From a virus: a stretch of DNA of 20,825 nucleotides. The stretch lies in the IMG/VR virus record IMGVR_UViG_3300032291_001423, positions 1 through 20,825 of that record. The stretch is one strand, 5' to 3'. A program made the translations under genes and the position numbers. Under the pieces are notes generated by a model. The model was not told the DNA's origin and did not search any database. It saw only the letters and a list, made by a program, of their open reading frames with translations. Of the stretch, positions 12,057-17,516 are shown in pieces (within the stretch, counting starts at the first letter, position 1; every line of letters starts with the position of its first letter).

Positions 12057-12321
12057 CGCTAGTTCCCTCCCCTTGGATATACTCGCACTCTACCTTCAAC
12101 ATTGATTTAAGTTCGGCCTTGATCGCTCGCGCTGTTTCTCCCCGCCACGATGTCGCGTTGGATAGGAAATAGCGCACGATGTCGGATGCGTTGTCGTAAT
12201 AATAACTGTCGTGGATTGTATCCAAGTGAAGCATTGCATCCAGATAAGGTACGGCTCCGAAATATGGTTTCGCCCAATCCTTGCGGATGTCGTTTGCAAT
12301 AGTGTTAAGTGAACGTATCAT
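12049..12321 (-). CDS. Unknown protein, first gene after the 12.3-kb promoter, 90 aa
   Basis: The protein begins MIRSLNTIANDIRKDWAKPY and continues with a helical region (YYYDNASDIVRYFLSN) and a basic helix (ARAIKAELKSML). No family is recognised. The start is set at ATG 12321 because AGGAAGGAAACCAGAAA precedes it and a promoter lies 30 bp upstream; the reading frame extends 10 codons further, but without a ribosome site. Confidence 0.7.
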   Translation of the reverse strand: MIRSLNTIANDIRKDWAKPYFGAVPYLDAMLHLDTIHDSYYYDNASDIVRYFLSNATSWRGETARAIKAELKSMLKVECEYIQGEGTSDA

Positions 12322-12344
12322 TTTCTGGTTTCCTTCCTGTTGAT

Positions 12345-12379
12345 GTGTCACAGTTTAGTTTAGTGTGCCACGATGTCAA
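12345..12379 (-). promoter_or_regulatory. Predicted sigma-70 promoter with two GTGNCAC motifs
   Basis: On the - strand TTGACA (12379-12374) is followed after 16 bp by TAAACT (12357-12352; four of six consensus bases). GTGCCAC (+ strand 12365-12371) lies in the spacer and GTGTCAC (12345-12351) directly abuts the -10 on its downstream side. The core of this promoter resembles the one at 11461-11488 (TTGACATC, GTG-N-CAC, CTA). Confidence 0.65.
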
Positions 12380-12387
12380 GCACCTAA

Positions 12388-12702
12388 TGTTGTAAAAATG
12401 GGTGTATTGTTGTAAAAGTGATTTTGAAAATATTACAAAAGAAACTGGCCTTGCACTAAGCATTTTCTGGTATTGTTGTAATGTTGTATTGTAATAAGTA
12501 TATATATGTAGCAACCAAATTTTATGTGCTTTCAGGGGAGAGCTTGCGAGACTGCCCGTTCGATTTCATTTTCCCCATGTATACCGATATTTTTGCTACA
12601 ATTGCTACAATAGGGTTATGTCGTTGAAACTAAACGATTTAAAATAATACATTAGTTACAACAATACACCTATTTTTGCTACATTACATTATTTTTGCTA
12701 CA
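12388..12702. repeat. Iteron-like repeats TGTTGTA and TATTTTTGCTACA
   Basis: TGTTGTAAAA occurs at 12388-12397 and 12408-12417, exactly 20 bp apart, with related TGTTGTA copies around 12474 and 12482. The 15-mer GGTGTATTGTTGTAA (12401-12415) has an exact inverted copy at 12656-12670. TATTTTTGCTACA occurs exactly at 12588-12600, 12671-12683 and 12690-12702. A tandem TTGCTACAA is at 12593-12601 and 12602-12610, and an inverted TTGCTACAT is at 12506-12514. Repeats of this kind bind initiators or regulators. Confidence 0.7.
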
Positions 12703-12738
12703 ATACCCGCCAGCCATTGACGTTTAAATCAATTCATG

Positions 12739-12761
12739 ATATTCACAAAGTTTGTGAATAT
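12739..12761. repeat. Perfect 23-bp palindrome (operator-like)
   Basis: ATATTCACAAA (12739-12749) and TTTGTGAATAT (12751-12761) are exact inverted arms around a single central G. This is the geometry of an operator for a dimeric repressor rather than an RNA hairpin. It lies 70 bp beyond the stop of the cysteine-rich gene. No promoter is clearly associated. Confidence 0.6.
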
Positions 12762-12795
12762 ATAGCGGCACGCAAGTTAAGATAGTTCCCGCTTA

Positions 12796-12818
12796 GGAAC
12801 CGGGAAAAACCCGGTTCC
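12796..12818 (-). terminator. GC-rich hairpin after the cysteine-rich gene (terminator-like, no U tract)
   Basis: GGAACCGGG (12796-12804) and CCCGGTTCC (12810-12818) form a perfect 9-bp stem around a 5-base loop, 13 bp past the stop at 12831. The stem is strong, but no run of T follows on the - strand, so it is not a canonical intrinsic terminator. It could stabilise the 3' end of the transcript. Confidence 0.4.
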
Positions 12819-12830
12819 CATGATCTCCCC

Positions 12831-13565
12831 TTAGTGTCGTGCAATCTGGATTGATACTTTCGCTTTGCCACTTGTGCCCATGCAAGCACGGCACGTAGCG
12901 CAATCAGTAAGCGCGCCCTTTTCTTTTGATGCGGGACAGATTGCTTCAACGCCCTTTACATTTTCAAATGGCTTGGCGGTAACGCGAAACGTACGATAGC
13001 CTTTTTTGTGTGCGTCTAACATATCCGCCAAGCTATCCGCGCTTGCCATTACAAGCTTAGCCCATGCCGTTCCTGCTATGCGCCATTGGTGCGTATATCC
13101 CGTCCACCCTAAAGCCTTGCTTGCCATTGCTCGCCATAGTGCAATTGGTGCGGCATATGGATCCCCGTAGCTACCGAAACGTACCATACGATTTTCGCAT
13201 AGGGCCGCGATATCGGCATAGCTAGCAACGGGATATAAACCACGCTTGTAAGCTTTCCAGACAACCAATGGCGCTTGCCACACTTTGACATAGCATCGGA
13301 TATGCTTTGCGCCTGTCGCTTCAATCTCCGCCTTGCGGGCTGGCCGATGTATACACTGGCCACATATCGATTCATCTTCCCCGTTTCGGATAGCCTCATT
13401 AGGTGCAATGTCTTCCCGAATAATCCACGTTTGAATCATATCACCCGTTTTGCCATTGGCGCTTTTGTTCGCAAAGCCTGTGGCGATTACCACGATAGGC
13501 TTGCCGTCGATATTGCTAGGCCCTTGATAAAGGATATAGCCATTAGGTGCTTGTGCTTTAGGCAT
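12831..13565 (-). CDS. Cysteine-rich phage protein of unknown function, 244 aa
   Basis: Cysteines are arranged as C68-x2-C71, C91, C123, C210 and C222-x2-C225-x2-C228. The C-terminal region reads EAICPASKEKGALTDC followed by ATCRACMG, a pattern compatible with zinc or an iron-sulfur cluster. A helical segment VMASADSLADMLDAHKKGYR (172-191) precedes it. Related proteins occur in phages and plasmids as unknowns; I know of no established role. It has no membrane segment. The ATG at 13565 follows AAGGGGATTTCCC. It is the last gene of the operon starting near 14.14 kb and borders the repeat-rich control region, so a DNA-linked role is possible. Confidence 0.85.
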   Translation of the reverse strand: MPKAQAPNGYILYQGPSNIDGKPIVVIATGFANKSANGKTGDMIQTWIIREDIAPNEAIRNGEDESICGQCIHRPARKAEIEATGAKHIRCYVKVWQAPLVVWKAYKRGLYPVASYADIAALCENRMVRFGSYGDPYAAPIALWRAMASKALGWTGYTHQWRIAGTAWAKLVMASADSLADMLDAHKKGYRTFRVTAKPFENVKGVEAICPASKEKGALTDCATCRACMGTSGKAKVSIQIARH

Positions 13566-13576
13566 GGGAAATCCCC

Positions 13577-13771
13577 TTAAGAAAGTTTGTTCAATTGCTT
13601 GATTGCTTGCGCTTCTAGCCCATTAGTGTCGGGCATATCGTGCAACCCAAGGATTTTGAGCGCCACATAAACAAGGCCCGAATTCGATAGGTGTGGATAG
13701 GTACGCTTTGCGTCTAATGCGACTCGCACCAATACAGTTACAGTGTGTAATGATTTAGCTAATGGTTTCAT
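13577..13771 (-). CDS. Small unknown protein, 64 aa
   Basis: The protein begins MKPLAKSLHTVTVLVRVALD and is helical and basic (SNSGLVYVALKILGLHDM in the middle). The start is set at ATG 13771 because it overlaps the previous TGA (ATGA); the ORF reading from 13825 starts inside the neighbour. No family is recognised. Confidence 0.7.
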   Translation of the reverse strand: MKPLAKSLHTVTVLVRVALDAKRTYPHLSNSGLVYVALKILGLHDMPDTNGLEAQAIKQLNKLS

Positions 13772-13962
13772 GGTATCGCCTTCCACAATCCGCGCTCGTG
13801 CATCGCGGTATTTACTTCTGCCCATGCTGCTAGGTCGCGTGGCGTGGCATCGGCTTCACTGTCGCGGCCATACAAGTACCAGTAACCTTTAAGCGCATCG
13901 TTTGAGATTCGTTCAAACTTGTCAGCATAAAATGCTGCCCATTTGGTGTATGTATCGTTCAT
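13768..13962 (-). CDS. Small unknown protein, 64 aa
   Basis: The protein begins MNDTYTKWAAFYADKFERIS and is aromatic-rich (GYWYLYGRDSEA, residues 26-37), with a C-terminal helix. No family is recognised. The ATG at 13962 follows CGGGAGCAACTAATC, a weak version of the shared leader, and its stop overlaps the next start. Confidence 0.7.
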   Translation of the reverse strand: MNDTYTKWAAFYADKFERISNDALKGYWYLYGRDSEADATPRDLAAWAEVNTAMHERGLWKAIP

Positions 13963-13964
13963 GA

Positions 13965-14138
13965 TTAGTTGCTCCCGATTAACATTTGAACCATGCGCTG
14001 GTCGCTAGGCGATAGCAGGATGCGAGCGAACGGATGCTTGCGATCATACTTTGCTAGGCGATCTAACGCTTTCATGGGATTGTTAATGCCCCGATATTGT
14101 AAGACTTCCGCACAAGCGGCCTCTAGTAACTTTTGCAT
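13965..14138 (-). CDS. Small basic helical protein, first gene of the leftward module, 57 aa
   Basis: The protein begins MQKLLEAACAEVLQYRGINN and has a basic middle (MKALDRLAKYDRKHPFARIL), consistent with nucleic-acid binding though no family is recognised. It is separated from the next start by 2 bp. The ribosome site is weak (TTAAGGATTTAATACC). A promoter lies about 100 bp upstream. Confidence 0.65.
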   Translation of the reverse strand: MQKLLEAACAEVLQYRGINNPMKALDRLAKYDRKHPFARILLSPSDQRMVQMLIGSN

Positions 14139-14238
14139 GGTATTAAATCCTTAAGCTTTCGTTTCGTATCGAGAGACGCAGGTTAGATCATGTTAGCCGT
14201 AGCGGGTCGATCTAGTGTTTGTCGTTTCGATGTTTTTA

Positions 14239-14282
14239 AGAATAAACGAAACTGTGTCACAGTCAAACGGAAAATGTGTCAC
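14239..14282 (-). promoter_or_regulatory. Predicted sigma-70 promoter with two GTGNCAC motifs
   Basis: On the - strand TTGACT (14266-14261) is followed after 16 bp by TATTCT (14244-14239). The first bases of the spacer are GTGACAC (+ strand GTGTCAC, 14254-14260), inside the perfect palindrome ACTGTGTCACAGT (14251-14263). A second GTGTCAC lies at 14276-14282, 22 bp upstream and just behind the -35. It would drive the operon starting at 14138. Confidence 0.55.
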
Positions 14283-14385
14283 AATCCAAAATAACTAGAA
14301 AATAACTGGTAAGTGATTGATTTAATTGGAATCTTTTTTGTATTTTGTTTGGATGTGGCGGAAAGCCTAGGGAAGCAAAGCGGAT

Positions 14386-14475
14386 GACGCGCCTACGCGC
14401 ACATCGCGCAACACACGCGCTACGCGCAACGCACACACGACACGCGCATCTCGCGCTACGCGCTCACCACGCGCA
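14386..14475. repeat. Alternating purine-pyrimidine GC-rich block (CGCG/GCGC/CACA)
   Basis: About 90 bp are dominated by CGCG, GCGC and ACAC steps. The 12-mer CGCGCTACGCGC occurs exactly at 14416-14427 and 14452-14463. Both flanks are AT-rich or of ordinary composition. Such alternating sequence is prone to left-handed (Z) DNA under negative supercoiling. Confidence 0.6.
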
Positions 14476-14564
14476 GCCGAGCGGGGATATAAAACACACG
14501 GGCGGGCGTAACGTGGGCGGGGGTCATCTCTATGCGCGCCCAGGCGCGTACCCACCCACCCGCG

Positions 14565-14735
14565 ACCCCCCTGTGTGACGTTGGGACTCCGCCGCTCCCA
14601 TATACATAGTAATTTGCACAGTTTATCACATACATACAGAAACACCCCCCTATACAATGTCAAATCAAGACCCCCCACCCCCCTATATTTTCTGCCAACC
14701 ACCATCCGCTTAGCGCGCACTCAGAAACACCCCCC
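14565..14735. repeat. Cluster of C6 tracts and a 14-bp direct repeat
   Basis: Runs of six C occur at 14566-14571, 14645-14650, 14671-14676, 14678-14683 and 14730-14735. CAGAAACACCCCCC is exactly repeated at 14637-14650 and 14722-14735, and ACCCCCCTATA at 14644-14654 and 14677-14687. The opposite strand therefore carries repeated G6 runs, able in principle to form G-quadruplexes. Confidence 0.6.
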
Positions 14736-14747
14736 GTCAATGGTACC

Positions 14748-14775
14748 TTGACACACAAAGCCCCCATGGTACTAT
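14748..14775 (+). promoter_or_regulatory. Predicted rightward promoter upstream of the packaging genes
   Basis: TTGACA (14748-14753) is followed after 16 bp by TACTAT (14770-14775; four of six consensus bases). It is the only clear rightward -35 in the divergent region. Transcription would start near 14782 and give a structured leader of about 110 bases before the HNH gene. Confidence 0.5.
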
Positions 14776-14780
14776 TTCAC

Positions 14781-14848
14781 ACCGCATTCGGCATTATGCG
14801 GTACCTTTCGGAAGGGGTGGTGTTTCCCCTCATTTTGCGCCACCCCTT
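14781..14848 (+). promoter_or_regulatory. Two hairpins in the rightward leader
   Basis: ACCGCAT (14781-14787) pairs with ATGCGGT (14796-14802) around an 8-base loop, beginning at the expected transcript start. AAGGGGTGG (14812-14820) pairs exactly with CCACCCCTT (14840-14848) around a 19-base loop and is followed by TTCCTTC. The second could act as an attenuator or weak terminator; the T tract is poor. Confidence 0.4.
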
Positions 14849-14890
14849 TTCCTTCATAAATTTGCCACTTCCGTGGTATAAACCCGCCCC

Positions 14891-15247
14891 ATGCCTTTCA
14901 ACGACATAGAGAAGCGTAGGGAAGCGAGCCGCAGGCATTACGCGAAGCATCGTGACAAGGTTATTGCCAAGGCAAAAGCGAACAGTAAGGTTGCCCGCGT
15001 ACGCATACGCACCTATATAAACAACCACCTCAAGGCTAACCCCTGTGTGGATTGCGGCGAGACGGACATCGTCGTGCTTGAGTTTGACCACATAGGTGAC
15101 GACAAGCATTTCTCCATATCGGATGCCGTCCGTCTGGGGTACAGCATAAAGAAGATAGAGGTCGAGATAGCTAAGTGCGAAGTGCGCTGCGCTAACTGCC
15201 ACCGGAAGAAGACCTACGAGCGCGGAGGCTGGACACACAAGGATTAA
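14891..15247 (+). CDS. HNH endonuclease, 118 aa
   Basis: The protein has a zinc-binding HNH/ββα-metal fold: C52-x2-C55 (PCVDCG), the catalytic D66-H67 in LEFDHIG, and C100-x2-C103 with N102 and H104 in RCANCHRKKT. The N-terminal 45 residues are basic and helical. It lies directly upstream of the terminase genes, the position of HNH proteins that assist packaging-related DNA cleavage in HK97-like phages; a homing endonuclease or an anti-host nuclease is also possible. No Shine-Dalgarno sequence precedes the ATG, but TATAAA lies 9 bases upstream, so the transcript may be leaderless. Confidence 0.9.
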   Translation: MPFNDIEKRREASRRHYAKHRDKVIAKAKANSKVARVRIRTYINNHLKANPCVDCGETDIVVLEFDHIGDDKHFSISDAVRLGYSIKKIEVEIAKCEVRCANCHRKKTYERGGWTHKD

Positions 15248-15309
15248 AACTATTTACTACTTGCCGCTGCGCTGTTACACGCACGCCTTTACTGCTTCCC
15301 TCAAACCGG

Positions 15310-15984
15310 ATGCTGCACCACATGCCCGTAATAAAAGTTGAGCCTACTAGGGATTACAAAGTCCCATATAGCTTAGATGATGAGACACCTAATACACTCA
15401 TCGAAGAGATAGCGGTCGCTGGCAATACTGCCGAGCTTCAGGTGGAGATGGGTGCGCCGCTGGAACTGCCGAACAAGGCAGATCAAGAAAAATTAAATAA
15501 CCTCATCAGGGATGCCAAACGCAATCCGGCGGGCAAAGGCAATGGAAACACACTTAGTCCAGCCTTGACCCAAACCAATACGGCATATGCCACTGCGGCC
15601 TTCCTGCGTAACTACGGACAGATGTTAGCATTTGATGTAGTCCAAGTGCGTGCTGCAATTACACATAAGCTGATGGAGATCGCAGACTGCGGCGACATTA
15701 AGCACGAGCTAAGGGCACTTGAGCTTCTTGGTAAGCATAGTGACATCGGGTTGTTCACCGAGCGCAGCGAGATAACCATAAACCATAAGACGCCCGAGAG
15801 CCTTGAGAATGCAATCAAGGAGCGGATCAAGCGCCTACTAAACGCAGACATCATAGACGTCACGCCCATAGGTATGGACCTAGACGAGGAGCTAGGGGTG
15901 TACGTGCCGCCCGGTGAGTTTGCAGAGGTAGAAGACGCGCAGTTCGAAGAACTGACGGAAGAGGGGGAAGAGCTAAACCCGTAA
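15310..15984 (+). CDS. Terminase small subunit-like protein, 224 aa
   Basis: Its position directly before TerL (TAATG overlap), its size and its layout support a small terminase subunit, which recognises phage DNA for packaging. The middle region (about residues 90-190) is helical, with ITHKLMEIADCGDIKHELRA followed by LELLGKHSDIGLFTERSEIT, a segment typical of TerS oligomerisation cores. The C-terminus is acidic (EDAQFEELTEEGEEL), as in regions that contact TerL. An N-terminal DNA-binding helix-turn-helix is not obvious. Two starts are possible (15310 and 15322); neither has a clear ribosome site. Confidence 0.75.
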   Translation: MLHHMPVIKVEPTRDYKVPYSLDDETPNTLIEEIAVAGNTAELQVEMGAPLELPNKADQEKLNNLIRDAKRNPAGKGNGNTLSPALTQTNTAYATAAFLRNYGQMLAFDVVQVRAAITHKLMEIADCGDIKHELRALELLGKHSDIGLFTERSEITINHKTPESLENAIKERIKRLLNADIIDVTPIGMDLDEELGVYVPPGEFAEVEDAQFEELTEEGEELNP

Positions 15985-17516
15985 TGGCCTCCCCCTTCGA
16001 AAACATCTCCCTAAACGACATACCGGCTATCTTACCGGCCCTAAGCCCGTCTGAGCAAGAACAGTTACTGGCGGAGTTGGAGAAGTTAGAGAAGCTCAAG
16101 ACACAAGACTTGGCACGCAAGCGGTTCTTAAAGTTCGTAGAACAAGTGTGGCCAACATTCGTAGGAGGACGACATCATGCAAAAATGGCAGATGCCTTCG
16201 AACGCGTTGCTCGTGGTGAGCTTAAACGGCTCATTATTAATATGCCACCGCGACACACAAAGTCGGAGTTCGCGTCTTACCTGCTCCCTGCATGGTTCCT
16301 CGGACTCAACCCCCATAAAAAAGTTATCCAAGCATCTCATACGGGTGAGCTAGCTGTTGGCTTCGGACGTAAAGTTCGTAACTTGGTTGACACAGAAATA
16401 TACCACGAGACATTTCCAGACCTAAAACTGGCTGCGGACTCTAAGGCTGCTGGTCGGTGGAATACGTCGAGAGGGGGTGATTACTTCGCTATCGGTGTGG
16501 GTGGTGCGGTTACTGGTAAAGGTGCCGACGTGCTCATCATCGATGACCCACACTCAGAGCAGGAAGCTGCGCTGGCGGAAATCAACCCTGACATCTACGA
16601 CAAGACTTACGAGTGGTATACCTCAGGGCCACGTCAGCGTCTCCAGCCAGGTGGTGCCATCATAATCGTGATGACACGTTGGTCGAAGCGCGATCTAACT
16701 GGGCAGATACTTAAAGACGCAGCAGCTAACGACAGCCTTGATGAGTGGGAAGTCATTGAATTTCCAGCGATTCTTCCGTCTGGTAAGCCACTATGGCCTG
16801 AGTTCTGGGAACTTGAAGAACTTGAGAAAGTCAAGCGCGACGTTCCGAACAGTAAGTGGCAGGCGCAGTATCAGCAGAACCCGATCTCCGAGTCGGCTGC
16901 TATCGTCAAGCGTGAGTGGTGGATGGAGTGGGAAAGTGATGACCCACCACAATGTGATTTTATCTTGCAATCGTGGGATACGGCGTTCGAGAAGACCAGC
17001 CGTGCCGACTATTCGGCATGTACTACGTGGGGTATATTTTATCACCCTGACGACAATGGCGTCACACAGGCTAACATCATCCTCCTTAATGCTATCCGTG
17101 ACCGCATGGAGTTCCCAGAACTGAAGAAGGTGGCTATAGAAGAATATAAAGAGTGGCAACCAGACGGTATCATCATAGAAAAGAAGGCGTCAGGTGCACC
17201 GCTCATCTACGAGATGCGAGCCATGGGCATACCAGTGCAAGAATTTACCCCGACACGAGGTAACGACAAGATAAGCAGGCTTAATGGTGTAGCAGATATA
17301 TTTGCATCAGGCCGTGTGTGGGCACCAGCGACGCGCTGGGCAGAAGAAGTTATTGACGAAGTAGCTGAATTTCCTGCCGGAGCTAACGATGACTATGTCG
17401 ATACTGTGTCTATGGCACTGCACAGGTTCAGGCGTGGTGGTTATGTGACTACAAATCTAGACGAGCCGGAAGATATCGTGTACTTTAAGTCAAATCGTAA
17501 TCAGGGATACTATTAA
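15984..17516 (+). CDS. terL: Terminase large subunit (TerL), 510 aa
   Basis: This is the packaging motor ATPase and nuclease. The N-terminal ATPase has the Walker A variant MPPRHTKSE (residues 87-95), Walker B VLIIDDPH (183-190) and the coupling motif MTRW (230-233). The C-terminal RNase H-like nuclease has acidic residues at D332 (SWDTAFEKTSRADYS), E399 (IIIEKKASG) and D470/D473 (DDYVDTVSMAL). The length is normal and the gene is intact. It overlaps TerS by one base of TAATG; the portal gene follows with its ATG just after the TAA. Together with the portal it forms the packaging machine at the procapsid vertex. Confidence 0.97.
   Translation: MASPFENISLNDIPAILPALSPSEQEQLLAELEKLEKLKTQDLARKRFLKFVEQVWPTFVGGRHHAKMADAFERVARGELKRLIINMPPRHTKSEFASYLLPAWFLGLNPHKKVIQASHTGELAVGFGRKVRNLVDTEIYHETFPDLKLAADSKAAGRWNTSRGGDYFAIGVGGAVTGKGADVLIIDDPHSEQEAALAEINPDIYDKTYEWYTSGPRQRLQPGGAIIIVMTRWSKRDLTGQILKDAAANDSLDEWEVIEFPAILPSGKPLWPEFWELEELEKVKRDVPNSKWQAQYQQNPISESAAIVKREWWMEWESDDPPQCDFILQSWDTAFEKTSRADYSACTTWGIFYHPDDNGVTQANIILLNAIRDRMEFPELKKVAIEEYKEWQPDGIIIEKKASGAPLIYEMRAMGIPVQEFTPTRGNDKISRLNGVADIFASGRVWAPATRWAEEVIDEVAEFPAGANDDYVDTVSMALHRFRRGGYVTTNLDEPEDIVYFKSNRNQGYY

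Larger units (their letters stand above)
12322..12830. other. 509-bp non-coding AT-rich control region, possible origin
   Basis: No convincing gene is present. The stretch holds, from left to right, the promoter of the small-gene operon, repeats of TGTTGTA, repeats of TATTTTTGCTACA, a 23-bp palindrome and a GC-rich hairpin at the 3' end of the cysteine-rich gene. The density of direct and inverted repeats in AT-rich DNA between two operons is typical of a replication origin or a regulatory hub. No initiator protein of known type is encoded beside it. Confidence 0.55.
14139..14890. other. 752-bp divergent intergenic region between leftward and rightward modules
   Basis: No credible gene is present. 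From left to right it holds the leader and promoter of the leftward operon, an AT-rich stretch (about 14280-14350), a GC-rich alternating block (14386-14475), a cluster of C6 tracts (14565-14735), a rightward promoter and two hairpins in its leader, and a second -10-like element next to the HNH start. ORFs on both strands across the GC block are low-complexity and are not counted as genes. Confidence 0.75.

Noticed and set aside
12305-12514. 69-aa leftward ORF across the 12.3-12.5 kb control region
   Set aside because: It runs through the promoter and TGTTGTA repeats, has odd Tyr/Thr/Gln-rich composition, and overlaps the true 90-aa start without coupling.
12796-12818. Canonical intrinsic terminator
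   Set aside because: The stem is strong, but there is no T run on either side in the right orientation; it is kept only as a terminator-like hairpin with low confidence.
14345-14720. ORFs on both strands across the GC-rich block (77 and 117 aa)
   Set aside because: They are low-complexity His/Arg/Ala translations of alternating CGCG/CACA DNA, with no ribosome sites and no domain-like pattern.
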